Below the pieces are notes generated by a model, which was not told where the DNA came from, did not search any database, and was given only the letters and a program-made list of their open reading frames with translations. Below, one piece after another: positions 46,762 to 58,094 of a stretch of DNA of 64,000 bases. The stretch is from contig JAIXMO010000017.1 in the NCBI GenBank assembly GCA_025677825.1, positions 310,001 through 374,000 of the forward strand. The letters run 5' to 3'. Both the position numbers and the translations under genes were made by a program. This DNA is from Helicostylum pulchrum (Eukaryota > Mucoromycota > Mucoromycetes > Mucorales > Mucoraceae). The number at the start of each line of letters is the position of its first letter. The first letter of the stretch is position 1.

Positions 46762-48350
46762 TTATATAGTAGGCCTATCTACTACTGTATCTTTTAATTC
46801 GTCCTCATCGTCTAAAAACGAAGAGGACGCCTCTGTATCGTAAACTTCGGTATATCCCCCGTTTTTCTGTAACTTGTTTGGATAATCAGTTAATTTCTCC
46901 CAAAGATAGATCAATGAAAATGCAAACGCGAAAACAATGAAACCAAACGATAAAAGAATATTACTATATGAGCTTACATCGGCACCCATTACAGTTAAAT
47001 AGGCAAGCTGCTGTTCCGTAGATCCCATAAATAATAAGCCTGCCAATGTCAATGTCTATGATAACGAATTAAATACAATGAAATCCCATAATTGATTATT
47101 CTTAAAAACTTACAAGAGGCGGAATATACTGCCATGGCGAAATTTCTTTAAATTGACCTTGCTTCCAAACAAAACAAATTTCAATAATTCGACTTAATCC
47201 TCCTGCCATTAACATGTACCCAAAATAGGAATGGATAGCTCCGCTGTTAGGTACATGTTGCGCATGACCTTGGAATGCTGCCGCTGTCAGTATAATAAGA
47301 ATTGAAGGTATCACTGACCTTTGTCCATTTCTACTTAGGATAACTCCAACAATACCAGCTGCCCACCAAATAATACCCATTGATGTATGTTGATAATCTC
47401 CATGATTCCATTCATGACCCCATCTAAACTTTAAGTGTAAGTTACACAACCCAAAAAAAAATATAAAAAAATTTACCTGTGCTCGGTGAAAGTATTAACA
47501 ATTCCCCAAACCATAATTACCCAACTGTCATACCATTCTTGACTTTTTCCTTTTGAAAGTAACCAAGGTCCTCCTACACGCAGAGATAAAAGTAGCAAAA
47601 TACCATAGGCCACAAATGAAGAACCCATGATGAAATGGGCTAAACACTGGCCCGTTGATTCTAATTGCGATATTATTTTTTTTAGATTAAAAAAACAAAC
47701 AAAAAAAATATATTCTCTTACCTCCATAGCAGAATCCTAAAGATGCAATTACACCTAAAACAATCTGTACATATCCAATGACTGGTATAGCTGCTCCCAG
47801 ATACTTATGAACTTTGGTTAAAGCAGGCCTTATCTTTCCTTGGAAACCTGTTTCCAAATGAAGTCGAAGATAAACACCTAATACTAATTGTGAAGAAACT
47901 GACCAAATCACAACATCTGCAAACCATCTGTGTGCTACATGAGGTTCCTAAAGCTTGGTCTATTAGCATAAATTCTTTGTGTGGTATGATTTATCTATAT
48001 TACATAGTTTCGTCCGTCATGCGCGTGTGCTAAAAAGATGCCTGTAACAAATAACAGGGTCCCTAATATTTGTACTGGTACATGCCATTTGTTTTTTGCT
48101 AACCCCAATACCATTCCCAATGGATATAATACACCAAACGCTATTTTGTATGCGGCATAAGTAATTAATTAACTTGATGTTTTTTAAAAAAAAACCACAA
48201 AAAAAATCTACCTGCGACCATAAACGCGATATGAAGTATCATAATCAAACCAATAGGTTCATCAGTGGCCGCACTGTTATCAAATAACGTAGGGTCTAAA
48301 TCATGTGTATGACCCATTCCATGATCATGCTCGTGCTCGTGCTCAGACAT
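46762..48350 (-). CDS. Ytp1-like multispanning membrane protein
   Basis: Six exons (48350-48212, 48140-48004, 47947-47722, 47660-47477, 47423-47114, 47055-46762) encode 429 residues. The N-terminus is a His-rich stretch (HEHEHDHGMGHTHD), possibly metal-binding. About ten membrane segments follow, with His-containing edges (HAHDGRNYEPHVAHRWFADV, LTKVHKYLGAA, GQCLAHFIMG, WGHEWNHGDYQHTSMGIIWW, QGHAQHVPNSGAIHSYFGY). The layout matches fungal Ytp1 proteins: an N-terminal cytochrome-b561-like DUF2427 part, then the Ytp1 C-terminal domain. Paired membrane histidines could bind haem. Cellular function is not established for the family. The cytoplasmic tail is acidic (SSSFLDDEDELKD). Confidence 0.85.
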
Positions 48351-48741
48351 AGCTTATAATATCAGTTAAGAGTTCTTTTTAAAAATAAAATTGAAAAAGA
48401 AAAAAGAAGATTGAATACATTTTTTAAAAAAATAAAAACGGTTCAACTAAATACCCGTTTAAGGCAAAATAACTTAATTAAATTCCTCTTGGTAGTACGA
48501 CTTTTGTGTAAATAATCCCAATATGCGTATCATTGTTTGTATCGTCTAAAAGACTCAACAGCTATTGGGAAATATTTAACAAGTGTGTATTTATGCTTGA
48601 CAAATAAAATATATATATAAAACTGCCAAAGTCACGTTTTACGAATCTAATTTGGACCACTTCTAATTTTTATTTCCTGCCACCCAAAAAAAAAATAAAA
48701 AAAAAGTTGTGCTTTTCTTTACTCCAATATATAATACAGAA
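48351..48741. other. Divergent promoter region, Ytp1-like / Dad2-like
   Basis: Head-to-head spacer of 391 bp. It has TATATATATAA near 48609-48619 on the plus strand, about 125 bp before the Dad2-like start, and A-rich leader DNA. It is likely to serve both genes. Confidence 0.5.
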
Positions 48742-48909
48742 ATGACAGGCTCAAACAAACCATCACAAGTCAAGTTGGCTTTCTATTTGAAGAAACGAGC
48801 AGAGTTAGAAGCCGTACTTCAAATTAAACAAAAGACTGATGAGTTAAATAAGCGTTCAAATAATTTAAACGAAGCATTCAAGACTTTAACAGAAAGTACG
48901 ATACTTTAG
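48742..48909 (+). CDS. DAD2: DASH complex subunit Dad2-like, 3' end unclear
   Basis: The clear part encodes 55 residues: SQVKLAFYLKKRAELEAVL, then a coiled-coil run (QKTDELNKRSNNLNEAF) and KTLTES. This matches Dad2, a small DASH/Dam1 ring subunit that couples kinetochores to microtubules. Dad2 normally continues with a V-x-x-V-L-x-x-W helix. That helix is readable just downstream in another frame: VFNVMGE at 48924-48944, and WVQYRRY with a stop at 48972-48995. Joining these needs removal of 26 and 27 nt bounded by GT and AG, far shorter than other introns here. Either the introns are exceptionally short, the gene carries indels, or the sequence has errors. The start ATG is the first in a good context after the A-rich leader. 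Confidence 0.55.
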   Translation: MTGSNKPSQVKLAFYLKKRAELEAVLQIKQKTDELNKRSNNLNEAFKTLTESTIL

Positions 48910-48995
48910 AGAACTGAAAAGCTGTATTTAATGTAATGGGAGAGGTTAATATTGGAAAGACCACTGATAAGTGGGTACAATATAGAAGATATTGA

Positions 48996-50458
48996 TGCAT
49001 ATAATTTTTTTAAAAAAATAGAATTTACAAACGCTTTCAACCGCACGCCTTATTTGAACCTGAAGTCCAATTACTAGATCTAAACAAGTTTTATTTTCTG
49101 TTGTTGAAATGTCAAAAAGTAAACAAACAAACTACATAGTAGTTTTAGAGGTGGGATAATTTAGCAATAATTTTTTTAGTAGTAAAATTTAACAGAAGTG
49201 ACTACATCACACGAGTAAAGTGATTCTCTATTTTATCATGGTAAAAAAAATAATTTAATCTATGTCCTCACATAGTCGTAAATGTTTTCTTTTTTCTTGA
49301 CTTATTATTTTGTGCTTTTGTTTTCTAATATCTATATAAACCTATTATACAGTTCTTCTTAGAGAAATTGCAGTGCATAAAACGTACCTGAAAAATAATA
49401 TGTTAAACTTTTTTTCTGAGTGAGTAAATAAAATGTGCCTCAAGAATTTTCCAATATATTACAAGATATATGTAGAGGAGTACAAAGTGTTTTTGGAGGA
49501 GCGAGAAAAGGTCAGGATTTGAAGATAATAATGATGAGAAATGATGGATAAATTAAGAAGTAGATCTTCTGTAGATTGTATTTTGTGTGGTAGTATGTCA
49601 ATGGCTATTATTTTACTAAGCTTTTCTTGATTCCTAAAATAGGACATGTCAATGAGACGTTAAAGGGTACGATTTATGTTTTACATAAACAAAATATTTA
49701 AATCTTTGATATTGACTGTTAACTCCGCGTAATCAAGTATCGCTTCCTTATATTCCGAATTCGAATCTAGATACCAGTAAGTGGATTAGATTAATTCGGT
49801 ATCTCCGTTATACGTAATATAGTACCTGTCGCTTAAGCATTGGCATCTTATATTAATATTACGTTAATTGAACGGTCCATTGACTTCTAAGCTTCTAGAG
49901 TAAAGAATGAGGTCGAAGTATATAAAAGATACCAGCTAACAAGATCAAGGTGTAATTAAAAAACGCCTATGCGAATCGAAGACAGTACAAAAATCAGGAC
50001 AAGCGCATGTCTCCATCATTATATTTTTTGTATTTAATCATATTATTCTGATGGGTATTGCATCACCCCATTTTCTGTGGCGTCACATTCAAGGAACCCT
50101 TTCACGTGTAACGTACTTTCATTTATGTAGAACCTTAGTGAAACTCGTAGAAAAAAAAACCAAAAAAAAATTTGTTCTCTCTCTTCTTCTTCTTTTTCCC
50201 CTGCAGTCTTTTGATTCCCTCACTGCGACTTTTAAAGGACTTTAAATAAAAACAGAATTGAAAATCTCCCATACAAACAAACAATAAAGAAACTCGTAGA
50301 AAATCAAGAAGTTGAGGTGTAACAGCTGTCAAGGTTCCTATCGTAAAATTCTTCAATATATAATTATAACTATTAGTAAAATGGTAATTGCCACTTGTGA
50401 AAGAGTTGTCTTTGTTTAATAGCCAATAACAAGATTCACTAGTGGACAAACTTTTACC
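48996..50458. other. Intergenic region, no gene recognised
   Basis: AT-rich. Short frames at 49459-49647 and 50051-50245 have no family features. A lone CACGTG occurs at 50104-50109. Confidence 0.5.
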
Positions 50459-51108
50459 ATGGAAGTGAAAGGAACAGATACAAGTTTACGTATCAATTTC
50501 ATGGTCTCAAACAATAATTATGCCATGATGTACTATCTCCTCCGCTTCTTCCGTTTGCGTTCTACCCATCGAATTACAGGTATTATAATAAAAATAAATT
50601 AAATCAAAAACAATCGTTTAACATTAAAAATAGGTTCGCTAAATGTTCCTGCTTATACCTTTGACGATTCCACTAGGGCTTTTGCCAGTGTTCGGGTAGG
50701 TATCTCGTCCATTGAGCCAATCCGAGAAGCCAATTTCCAAGGAAATATGACGGGCTTTGGGGTCCAAGATGGGTGTATGCCCGTGAATGAACAAACGGCT
50801 CCGCTAAACAGAGAATACTTAAAATTGAAATTATTTTATTCAAGTACGTTTGGGAGAACTGGTCGAACGAGAGGCTCGTCAAGGAGAGGGAGACACTACG
50901 GGGGCCTTTCTATGACTACCTTTAGTCTTTGTACGAGGAGTTGGGTAAATACATATAATATACATTTATTCAACATTTTCGTACTTGAGTATTCATTCTA
51001 CTCTGTATTTTTTTATTTGACGCGGTAAACGAGACAAACCCCGCCCTCGTTGAACAACGTCAGATTCGCGAGGCGATGGCTGGAAGGGCCAGAAGAGGCA
51101 TTGGTTAA
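50459..51108 (+). pseudogene. Broken protein-coding gene of unknown family
   Basis: Protein-like sequence is spread over different frames. An ATG at 50459 opens MEVKGTDTSLRINFMV and runs to a GT-AG intron (50580-50633). The next exon reads VPAYTFDDSTRAFASVRVGI, then GFGVQDGCMPVNEQTAPLNREYL. From about 50844 the better sequence is one frame over: KYVWENWSNERLVKE, then RGPFYDYL, a TAG, and SLYEELG. After a likely intron, NPALVEQRQIREAMAGRA follows and ends in TAA at 51108. The charged, Arg/Glu-rich composition is unlike random frames here. At least one frameshift and one internal stop indicate decay. I do not recognise the family; a mobile-element or captured-gene origin is possible. A competing minus-strand frame at 50673-50882 also looks partly protein-like. 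Confidence 0.4.
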
Positions 51109-51654
51109 AGTTACTAACAGAAACGTAGCAATGAGGTTCGTAAAGACTCTTGTTACACTGCTACACATCGTCTTCGATTTTTCCTGTTACGCTATTTCAA
51201 AGATCTATGCTCCTTGAAGAGGATAGTTGTATTAAACCTTAAACCCTCTTTTTCTCCTTTTATAATAATCCTAAAAACATAATCTAATAAAAATCAATTC
51301 ATATTTTGTCAACAACTTAATCTTACACTTCCTTTTATTTATAAAAGACCTTTAGATTAACTTTTTTATTCTAGTTTATATTTTATTTTGTTCCTGAATC
51401 CCCTGGATCTCACTTTCCATTGTTCTTTTTACCAAAACTCTTTATTTACCTCATTTACCGAAGTCGTTCTACTTAAAAAACAGGAACTGGTGCTCACTTT
51501 TCTTATTATCCTCTTTTTACACTTTACCGCACTATCTATTGATTAACACCACTACTCGCGAAAATGTTGCTGAGGTCTCGAAATATCTTTCAAAATGTCC
51601 TAAACTCATGAACTTTAAAATATGAATTTAAACCACTTTGAAAAAAAAACTTTT
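51109..51654. other. Intergenic region, no gene recognised
   Basis: Pyrimidine-rich, AT-rich spacer between the broken gene and the stop of the F-box gene. Nothing else is seen. Confidence 0.55.
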
Positions 51655-52485
51655 TTATTCAAACATAATTTGCGCAGTTACTCTCTTATGAGTAAATAGT
51701 ATTTTTTTAAGGGGCGTTGCGTTTTCTATCATGCTAAATATTTGCTCCGAATTTCCAATTGAGTCTATGTGCCTTAGATCGATCGATTTTAAGTGCTTTA
51801 GGTTTTTTATCAGAATTTTAAATGACTTTGGCTTGACTTTATTACACCACTGTAGAACAATACTTTCCAGTCTAGGTAAACCATGAGCAATATTTTCTAC
51901 AGTTTGGCTATTAACCCAAGAACAGTAAGAAAGGTCGAGGTATATCAGCTGTGACGATAAAAATGGCGAAGTAATCATTGCTTCCAAGTGATTGCATGTG
52001 TCTATAGCCGTACAGGGCTTTATCATGGTATTGCTTAAATTAAGTATCTTTAATCTATAGTGGTTCGCTTGTCCAATGCAACCTAGTATATCCATAGACA
52101 ATGTACAATCCGCCAGTATCAATGTATCCAAATTACGCAAATTGCTCTTTATTAACTCTAATATATTGCTAGGCGATAAATGTATACATTTGGACAAATT
52201 GAGGTGCTTTATATTTTTGGAGTTTTGTAATAATGGAGATAACCTTAGGTTTGTTATAAATGGGTGAACTGATGAGAAATCGAGTACTCGGATATATGAT
52301 TGCACCTTTTTGCTAATTTTTGTAAATAAGATAAGTTTTTTTTCGTTTTGAATACTCGGGCGACAATAAAGTTTCATAGATCCAATAGTATTCCAATGTT
52401 GGTTTAATAAACTTAGCGAACAGACATCTTTAGTTGAAAGTAAACTGAGTATGTTTTCTATTAATTCGAATGGTAGACGATTCAT
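51655..52485 (-). CDS. F-box / leucine-rich repeat protein
   Basis: Single exon, 276 residues. The N-terminus MNRLPFELIENILSLLSTKDVCSLSLLNQHWNTIG is a classic F-box for Skp1 binding. From about residue 60 onward there are LRR-like units (IKHLNLSKCIHLSP, LDTLILADCTLSM, LKILNLSNTMI, LIYLDLSYCSWVNS, LESIVLQWCNKV, LKSIDLRHIDSIG). Such proteins are substrate receptors of SCF ubiquitin ligases. The LRR count is low (about 7), so this is a compact member. The substrate is unknown; large F-box/LRR families are common in Mucoromycota. The intergenic region behind its start contains a CACGTG cluster and tRNA-Phe. Confidence 0.85.
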   Translation of the reverse strand: MNRLPFELIENILSLLSTKDVCSLSLLNQHWNTIGSMKLYCRPSIQNEKKLILFTKISKKVQSYIRVLDFSSVHPFITNLRLSPLLQNSKNIKHLNLSKCIHLSPSNILELIKSNLRNLDTLILADCTLSMDILGCIGQANHYRLKILNLSNTMIKPCTAIDTCNHLEAMITSPFLSSQLIYLDLSYCSWVNSQTVENIAHGLPRLESIVLQWCNKVKPKSFKILIKNLKHLKSIDLRHIDSIGNSEQIFSMIENATPLKKILFTHKRVTAQIMFE

Positions 52486-52776
52486 ATATTTAGTTTAATT
52501 AAATAGGAAAGAAATGAAATAAAAAATCTTAACGAAAAAAAAAGAGACTTCAAAATACGTCAATACCCCTTCAATGTAAGTCAAACCCTCACCATATTTT
52601 TATGTAAATTTGAAACACGTTTTTGATTCTTAGACAAAACTGTTAGCAGAGACAAGTCGCCTCTAAAGCATTCTTTTGAAAGGAAAAAAAATATTGGAAC
52701 AGTCAACAGTAACCTTTGAAGATATTGTTTTAATCATTTTGAGCCGTTTTTACTATTGACACTCAAAATATCAAAA

Positions 52777-52815
52777 CACGTGACAAAAACATGACTTTCA
52801 CGTGATAATCACGTG
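52777..52815. promoter_or_regulatory. Cluster of three CACGTG E-boxes
   Basis: Palindromic CACGTG lies at 52777-52782, 52799-52804 and 52810-52815, within 39 bp. The cluster ends 51 bp before tRNA-Phe and lies about 290-330 bp upstream of the F-box gene start. CACGTG is the core site of fungal bHLH factors (Cbf1, Pho4, SREBP-like). Chance clustering in AT-rich DNA is unlikely; which gene it serves is unknown. Confidence 0.55.
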
Positions 52816-52866
52816 TTTTAGTTTTTTTTAAATTATAATATTTAATTTGGTCTAAAAATTATGAAA

Positions 52867-52882
52867 GCGGGTATAGCTCAGC

Positions 52883-52914
<32 letters not shown>

Positions 52915-52939
52915 AGGTGTTCGATCCACTTTAGCCGCA
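52867..52939 (+). tRNA. tF(GAA): tRNA-Phe (anticodon GAA), intronless
   Basis: A 73-nt cloverleaf with D arm GCTC-AGCTGGGA-GAGC, anticodon stem TCAGA/TCTGA and loop CTGAAGA, and T arm AGGTG-TTCGATC-CACTT. The acceptor stem GCGGGTA/TAGCCGC has one G-G mismatch at the fifth pair, and position 50-64 is G-T. A Pol III T7 stop is at 52944-52950. Many fungal tRNA-Phe genes carry an intron after the anticodon; this one does not. The mismatch leaves open a decaying or processed-variant copy. Confidence 0.9.
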
Positions 52940-55813
52940 AACATTTTTTTACTGTTTTTGTATGGGTAATATATTATCCTTTGTATTTTTTTAATTGGAT
53001 TTATGTCATGTCTTGGCTGGTGGTTATAACTCTTTTGTTAATATGAGTTAAAGGATAAAACCAAAAGTATAATTAAAAGGTTAAAAGATAGATAGAGTTT
53101 ATTAATTCGAACATTGTTCTTTTTATATCAGTTTGTGACTATTACAATTTATGACTACAACTTTAACATATTTTTTATAACGAGCTAATTGTAAGATAAT
53201 GAATATCTTAATCTGCGGAACTACTTTCGAGCGATTTAAAAGCAATGTAGGATATGAGCGTTTAGGTAGAAACATATTTTACATAGTAGCTATGTCGAAA
53301 CTAAGTATTGTTGCTAGGTACTAATATTTCTTTCCGGCCGTTTTCAGTCCTGAGATATCTTAATTTTAGAGGCATAAGAATCCCAATTTTAAATAAAATA
53401 GAAGGTTGTATGATAAAGCGTATCTTTCTAGAAAAACTACTGTCGAATATATTTTTTTAAAAGGATTAGAGGGGGATAGGGAGTTAAGTTCCTTTTGGAT
53501 CTATATATATATTTACATACGGACATACTATTTATTCTTTACAATAACTATGTACTTTCGTTGAAAACTGTTTTATCAAGTAATACTTTCTATTTAATAT
53601 AGCCATTGTACACTTTAAAATTTTTTTTTTTACGATTTCATTTTGGTAAAAAATGTACATGATGTGTGTTACCGAATTTTAGTAACAAGATTCAATTTAA
53701 GGAATCAGCCGTTTTTTTTCTTTCTGTATACACCAATCTTCGAAAGTAATTATTTACTCTACGTTCCCCTTACTATAGTCACATAGTTTTCCTATCACAA
53801 TTTATTCTTAATTTTATAATTTATTTACATTACTGCGTAGAAAATTATTTATATGTTCGCCAGAAACTAAAGTAAATATATAGCAAAGCTTTACTACCAT
53901 GTTAAAACGGTCCAGATTCCGGCCTTCACATATTTAACTGACGATAAATACTTTCGATCTAATATGTTTCACTTTGCTTTGATTTATCACAAGTAATGTA
54001 TAGCTGGCCAATTATTCTATATATATTTCTCTTGCTATACATTCGAAAAAAAAAAGTATGATGACTGAAATTGTCACACAGCTACATTTAATCAGAAAAA
54101 AGTATACGGTTATAAAAACATTTTTTAATGCCGTAAACTATGTTTAGTTTCGTACTTGCTAAATATATACGGAAAAACGCTAGATTGCGCAGAATCATTA
54201 ACTAAATGTCTATTATGACAGCTATATCTTTTTGAGTGTGCAGCAAACGCAGTTTAGAACGATCGGTCTTATGAACCTTATTATTCAACATATGTGACAC
54301 AAAATATGGGTATGAGAAAAAGGTAGACATATATTATCGCGCTAATAATCAGCATATTTTAATGTGCGTATAGGTTAAACGCATAACCGTGTTGATTCTG
54401 TAGAAATGAAGCGATATAAACTAAACGGCTGTTAAAAAAATAATGCGTGCAGATGATATTTTTTCGATCCATTATCACTTTTTTTTACCTCCTGTCTTAT
54501 TTTTGAATGCATTACGAGACTCTACGATTTTAAAGTATTAATTAAGGACGTATATGAATAAGATACATGCTGTTTACTACGGACAAATAAATATAGAGCA
54601 GACTGTTATCCAGGTACTAGGATCGCGTCGAAAGATATAGCGAAATGTTCTCAATTAGGGCCAATAGAAATCAATATGCTAAACAAGATCCAATTGTTGG
54701 TGAGACTTGCGACGGATCAGTTAACAAAAAGTGCGGTTTTATATCACGTTTGGTCCCGAGAAATCGATTTCCTAAAGTATGACTCAGAAGCTCTTCTTTT
54801 AAAAACGAATGGTATTACAAATATTTTTGTTTGTTGTGCATGGTAACTTGAAACTGAGCCGAATTTATGGTTCCAAACGTACCATGAACAAACAAAAATA
54901 AAACTTTCTTGGAATTGAAATCTACTTTGTAGAAAAAAATGGAAGAAACTTTTTGTCATTAAATAAATGGCAAGTGTTGTAATAAAAATACGCGTGCTTG
55001 CATAGTTTTATGCTAGCGTGTAGTTAAGCACGTTTAATTGTTATATACCTGTCGAGTGATATTAAATGTTTGGAGCTTAAAAATATACAATGCATGCAGC
55101 ACAGATGACCCGTATCTCGTCATAATCTGTATATTTTGAACTTTATACACTCAAGTAAGACCTAATTTTATTTCGGGTCGTTAGTAGGTTGAATCTAGTG
55201 CTATTTTCTTTATATCGATGTAATTTATATCCAAAGATTTGTATCAGATATATGTAAAATATTTTGTGAAAATAATAGCAAAAACTTCTCAATTACAACC
55301 AATGGCGAGTAGTCCATGATAAACTCCATTATTGGAGAGCCGAATAAGTACAGTGGGGAACACAAACTAGAAATAGAGGTAGAATTTTCTCATGAAATAT
55401 AATTGGTGAGTTTTGAGAAGGTTTTGCTGCTGATTTTGAAAAAAATTAAGGGACTCTATTTGAGAAAACAAAAAACTAGAACTATATATGCCACTAGAAA
55501 CGAAATTAAATACGAAAGTTACGCGTATTATTTATAAGATTCCTTTTAAATTAAATTTGGTATATATTAGAACGTTTTATATGTATAATTTTCATTATTT
55601 GAGTAAATAATAGATAGGTGCGGAAAATTAATTTTTGATGACATCTGCAGGTGCGCGATTATCGCTCACCAGCTGTCAAAAAGAAAAGAAAAATAGTAAC
55701 AGAGACGAAAGGGGATTTATTTTGAATATAAATATGAGTCGTGCATTTTTCTTTTTTTTTGCATTTTATTCCCCTTTATTTACAAAGACCAATACTTTGC
55801 ATAATTAACTAAA
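52940..55813. other. 2.9 kb gene desert
   Basis: No gene, RNA or element could be supported on either strand. The frame at 54744-54959 (minus) is composition-driven. The last about 90 bp are the pyrimidine-rich leader of the copper transporter. Confidence 0.55.
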
Positions 55814-56509
55814 ATGGATCACTCACAAATGGATCACTCTCAACATAATATGCCTTCTTCCTCTTCTGCCGTACCAACCCCTACTCATGACATGAGTGGC
55901 ATGGATATGTCCGGAATGCATTCAATGATGTCTATGGGTACATTTCATTGGGGTACTTCTGGCGATGGTATTTGGTTAGATGGCTGGGTACCTTCATCAG
56001 AAGGTGCCTATATCGGTGCATGCTTTGGTTTATTCTTCTTTTCTATTCTTTCGAGAGGTCTTCCAGCACTTGAAGCATACTTTATGAAATGGAGAACTAT
56101 GCGTGACAACAGAATTGAATCAAATGTACTTACTTCTCAACCTGTAAGTAATTATCACAATTTAAGTAATAATAATAATTTATTAACATAGTTATGAATT
56201 TTATAGGTTACGAAAAAAGATATTGAAAAAACAGCTAGCAACAGTGATGATTCTTCACAATCATTTAATCCAACTGCATACCCCAATCCTTTAAAAGTAC
56301 CTACCGTACCTCCCTTTTCGTGGTCTACCGACACTGTTAGAAGTTTTCTTAGTACATTCACCTCTTTTATCAGTTACTTGCTTATGATGGTCGTTATGAC
56401 AGGGAATGGCGGTTTCTTTTTTGTTATTTTAGGTGGCATATTTTTCGGAGAACTTGCCTTTGGACGTTTCAAAGCTCTTGGTGGTTTCCCCGACGATCAT
56501 GCTCACTAA
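55814..56509 (+). CDS. Ctr-family copper transporter
   Basis: Exons 55814-56143 and 56207-56509 encode 210 residues. The N-terminus is Met/His-rich (MDHSQMDHSQHNM, DMSGMDMSGMHSMMSMGTF), the copper-scavenging mets motifs. TM1 is EGAYIGACFGLFFFSILSRG, followed by a cytosolic loop. TM2 carries the MxxxM pore motif in LLMMVVMTGNGGFFFV, and TM3 has the GxxxG packing motif in LGGIFFGELAFG. Ctr proteins form trimers that import Cu(I); the short His-ending tail (DDHAH) can pass copper on. Plasma-membrane and vacuolar forms cannot be told apart here. The intron lies in the cytosolic loop; a second AG at 56191 within it is not used, because it would break the frame. Confidence 0.95.
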
Positions 56510-57156
56510 TCCTTTATCCTAATACAAAAATCAATCCCATCACCCCTCTCTTACTACTAGTACTATTTTTTATACCCTTTACCAATTTTTTAAAACGTAT
56601 TTTTATATATATTATATAAATTATTTGAAAAAAATAACAACACTACTGTTTCATAAATTTAAAAATGATGTTCTGGGAAAGTCGCGTTTTTTTTTTTGCA
56701 AAGTGTGCGATCGGCAAACTTATCTCGTTTTCCGAAAGTGGCGAGAACAGCTAATGGAAGGTTCAAGCAGCGTATGTTATTCTATTTGCCCAAAGACCTG
56801 ATATGAATTCATATTGGGACCAAAATAATTCATTTGTCATACTGAGCATAAGAGGTCAATAAAATCTGGCAGGCCATTTGAATGTGAAAATTATTATATA
56901 TAAATAGCCCTTCTTCGGTTATATGAAAAAAACATCTCTTACGTAATAATAGATATTATGCAAATATAAAGTGTAACTAATTTTAATTAAATATAAACAC
57001 TTACTCCTTTTTGTTTTCGAATAATAAGCCTAAGTTGCGCTGCCCAAGCCACAGGAATATTAGAAGAAGAGGAGGAATATGTATCGAAATATTTCAGATC
57101 TATTTGGATTTGAAATAGTCTAGTACTGGGAAGACCACGTTGGCACCTCATGCACC
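56510..57156. other. Intergenic region
   Basis: 3' flank of the copper transporter and left flank of a transposase relic. No gene is seen. The left end of the transposon could not be located. Confidence 0.5.
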
Positions 57157-57495
57157 ATGAAGGATACGGCTACCCACTTGAGAATATCGAGAAGCACCTT
57201 TTATTCTGTTATCAAGATCTATGAATATACCGGAAGAATTAATGCTGAGATAAGAGGAGGCGCTAAACACGTAACTATTACCGACGAGTACTCGCACAAG
57301 TATCCTACAAGAAGAAACGATCCCGGAAGATTCAACTATTGCAGCCAATTGGCGTAGTAAGGGACAACTTACGGCCATAATAACTGTATCTTTGTGGACG
57401 AAAGCGGTTTTAATTTATTGATGACAAGAGGTAGACATAGACCAAGAAGAGGTGCTCCTGCTTTCCGCGTCGTTATTTCTCAGAGATGTAATTGA
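57157..57495 (+). mobile_element. Tc1/mariner-like transposase relic
   Basis: Two pieces of a Tc1-type transposase remain. The first (57157-57357) reads KDTATHLRISRSTFYSVIKIYEYTGRI then GGAKHVTITDEY, a paired-domain-like helix-turn-helix with the GRP/GG linker. The second (57382-57495) reads IFVDESGFNLLMTRGRHRPRRGAP, the block around the second catalytic Asp of DDE enzymes. A full transposase has about 100 residues between these, with the first catalytic Asp; here only about 25 bp separate them, so the middle is deleted. A stop interrupts both pieces and the third acid is absent. No terminal inverted repeats were found. The relic is inactive. Confidence 0.7.
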
Positions 57496-58094
57496 GCGAA
57501 ATTACTCGGTATGACAAATTGAATTTAATTTGGTCCGAATATAAATTCATGTCAGGTTTTTGGCTAACCGATTTGACAAATGAAACGGATTGCGAATTTT
57601 TTTACTTGAACTGGAAATACAGCATATATTTTACGAAGAATTTGGTTTTCATCTATCAAAAAGTATAACCAGACAATATCTAACAATGAAAGAGCTTTAA
57701 TGTCATTTAACCATCCTTCATGCGAAAAGATAAGAAAAAAAGCGCCGGGAGGTAAATATTTGTCTGACGAAAAAAGGGTATTCATGCTGTATTCATTGAA
57801 AGACGCGTAAAATACGGAGAGTGCCCGGGAATAGACATTTTTCCCTTTTTTTTAAAAAAGAAGATTATCATAGTTTTAGATCACGTACCTAACATTTGCA
57901 AGTCCCGATTCTCCAATCAGATATCAAGATATGATTATCAGAACATAAAACGCTTTTGCTTTGCTGGATCGCTTATTTGGGCTAGACTTATTTAATCTCC
58001 ACCGTGACTCTCATCTGTAAGGTATTGGGTACAAAACCAGTTATGAAAACCAGTTCTTCTTCTTTTTGCTTAATAAATTATACCGAATAAAACA
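57496..58094. other. Intergenic region
   Basis: No gene supported. It may contain more of the decayed transposon, since one frame near 57720 reads MRKDKKKSAGR, but this is not assignable. The end is the aminotransferase promoter. Confidence 0.45.

Noticed and set aside
52861..53046. 61-codon frame starting MKAGIAQLGERQTEDLKVRCS
   Set aside because: This is the tRNA-Phe gene translated, not a protein gene.
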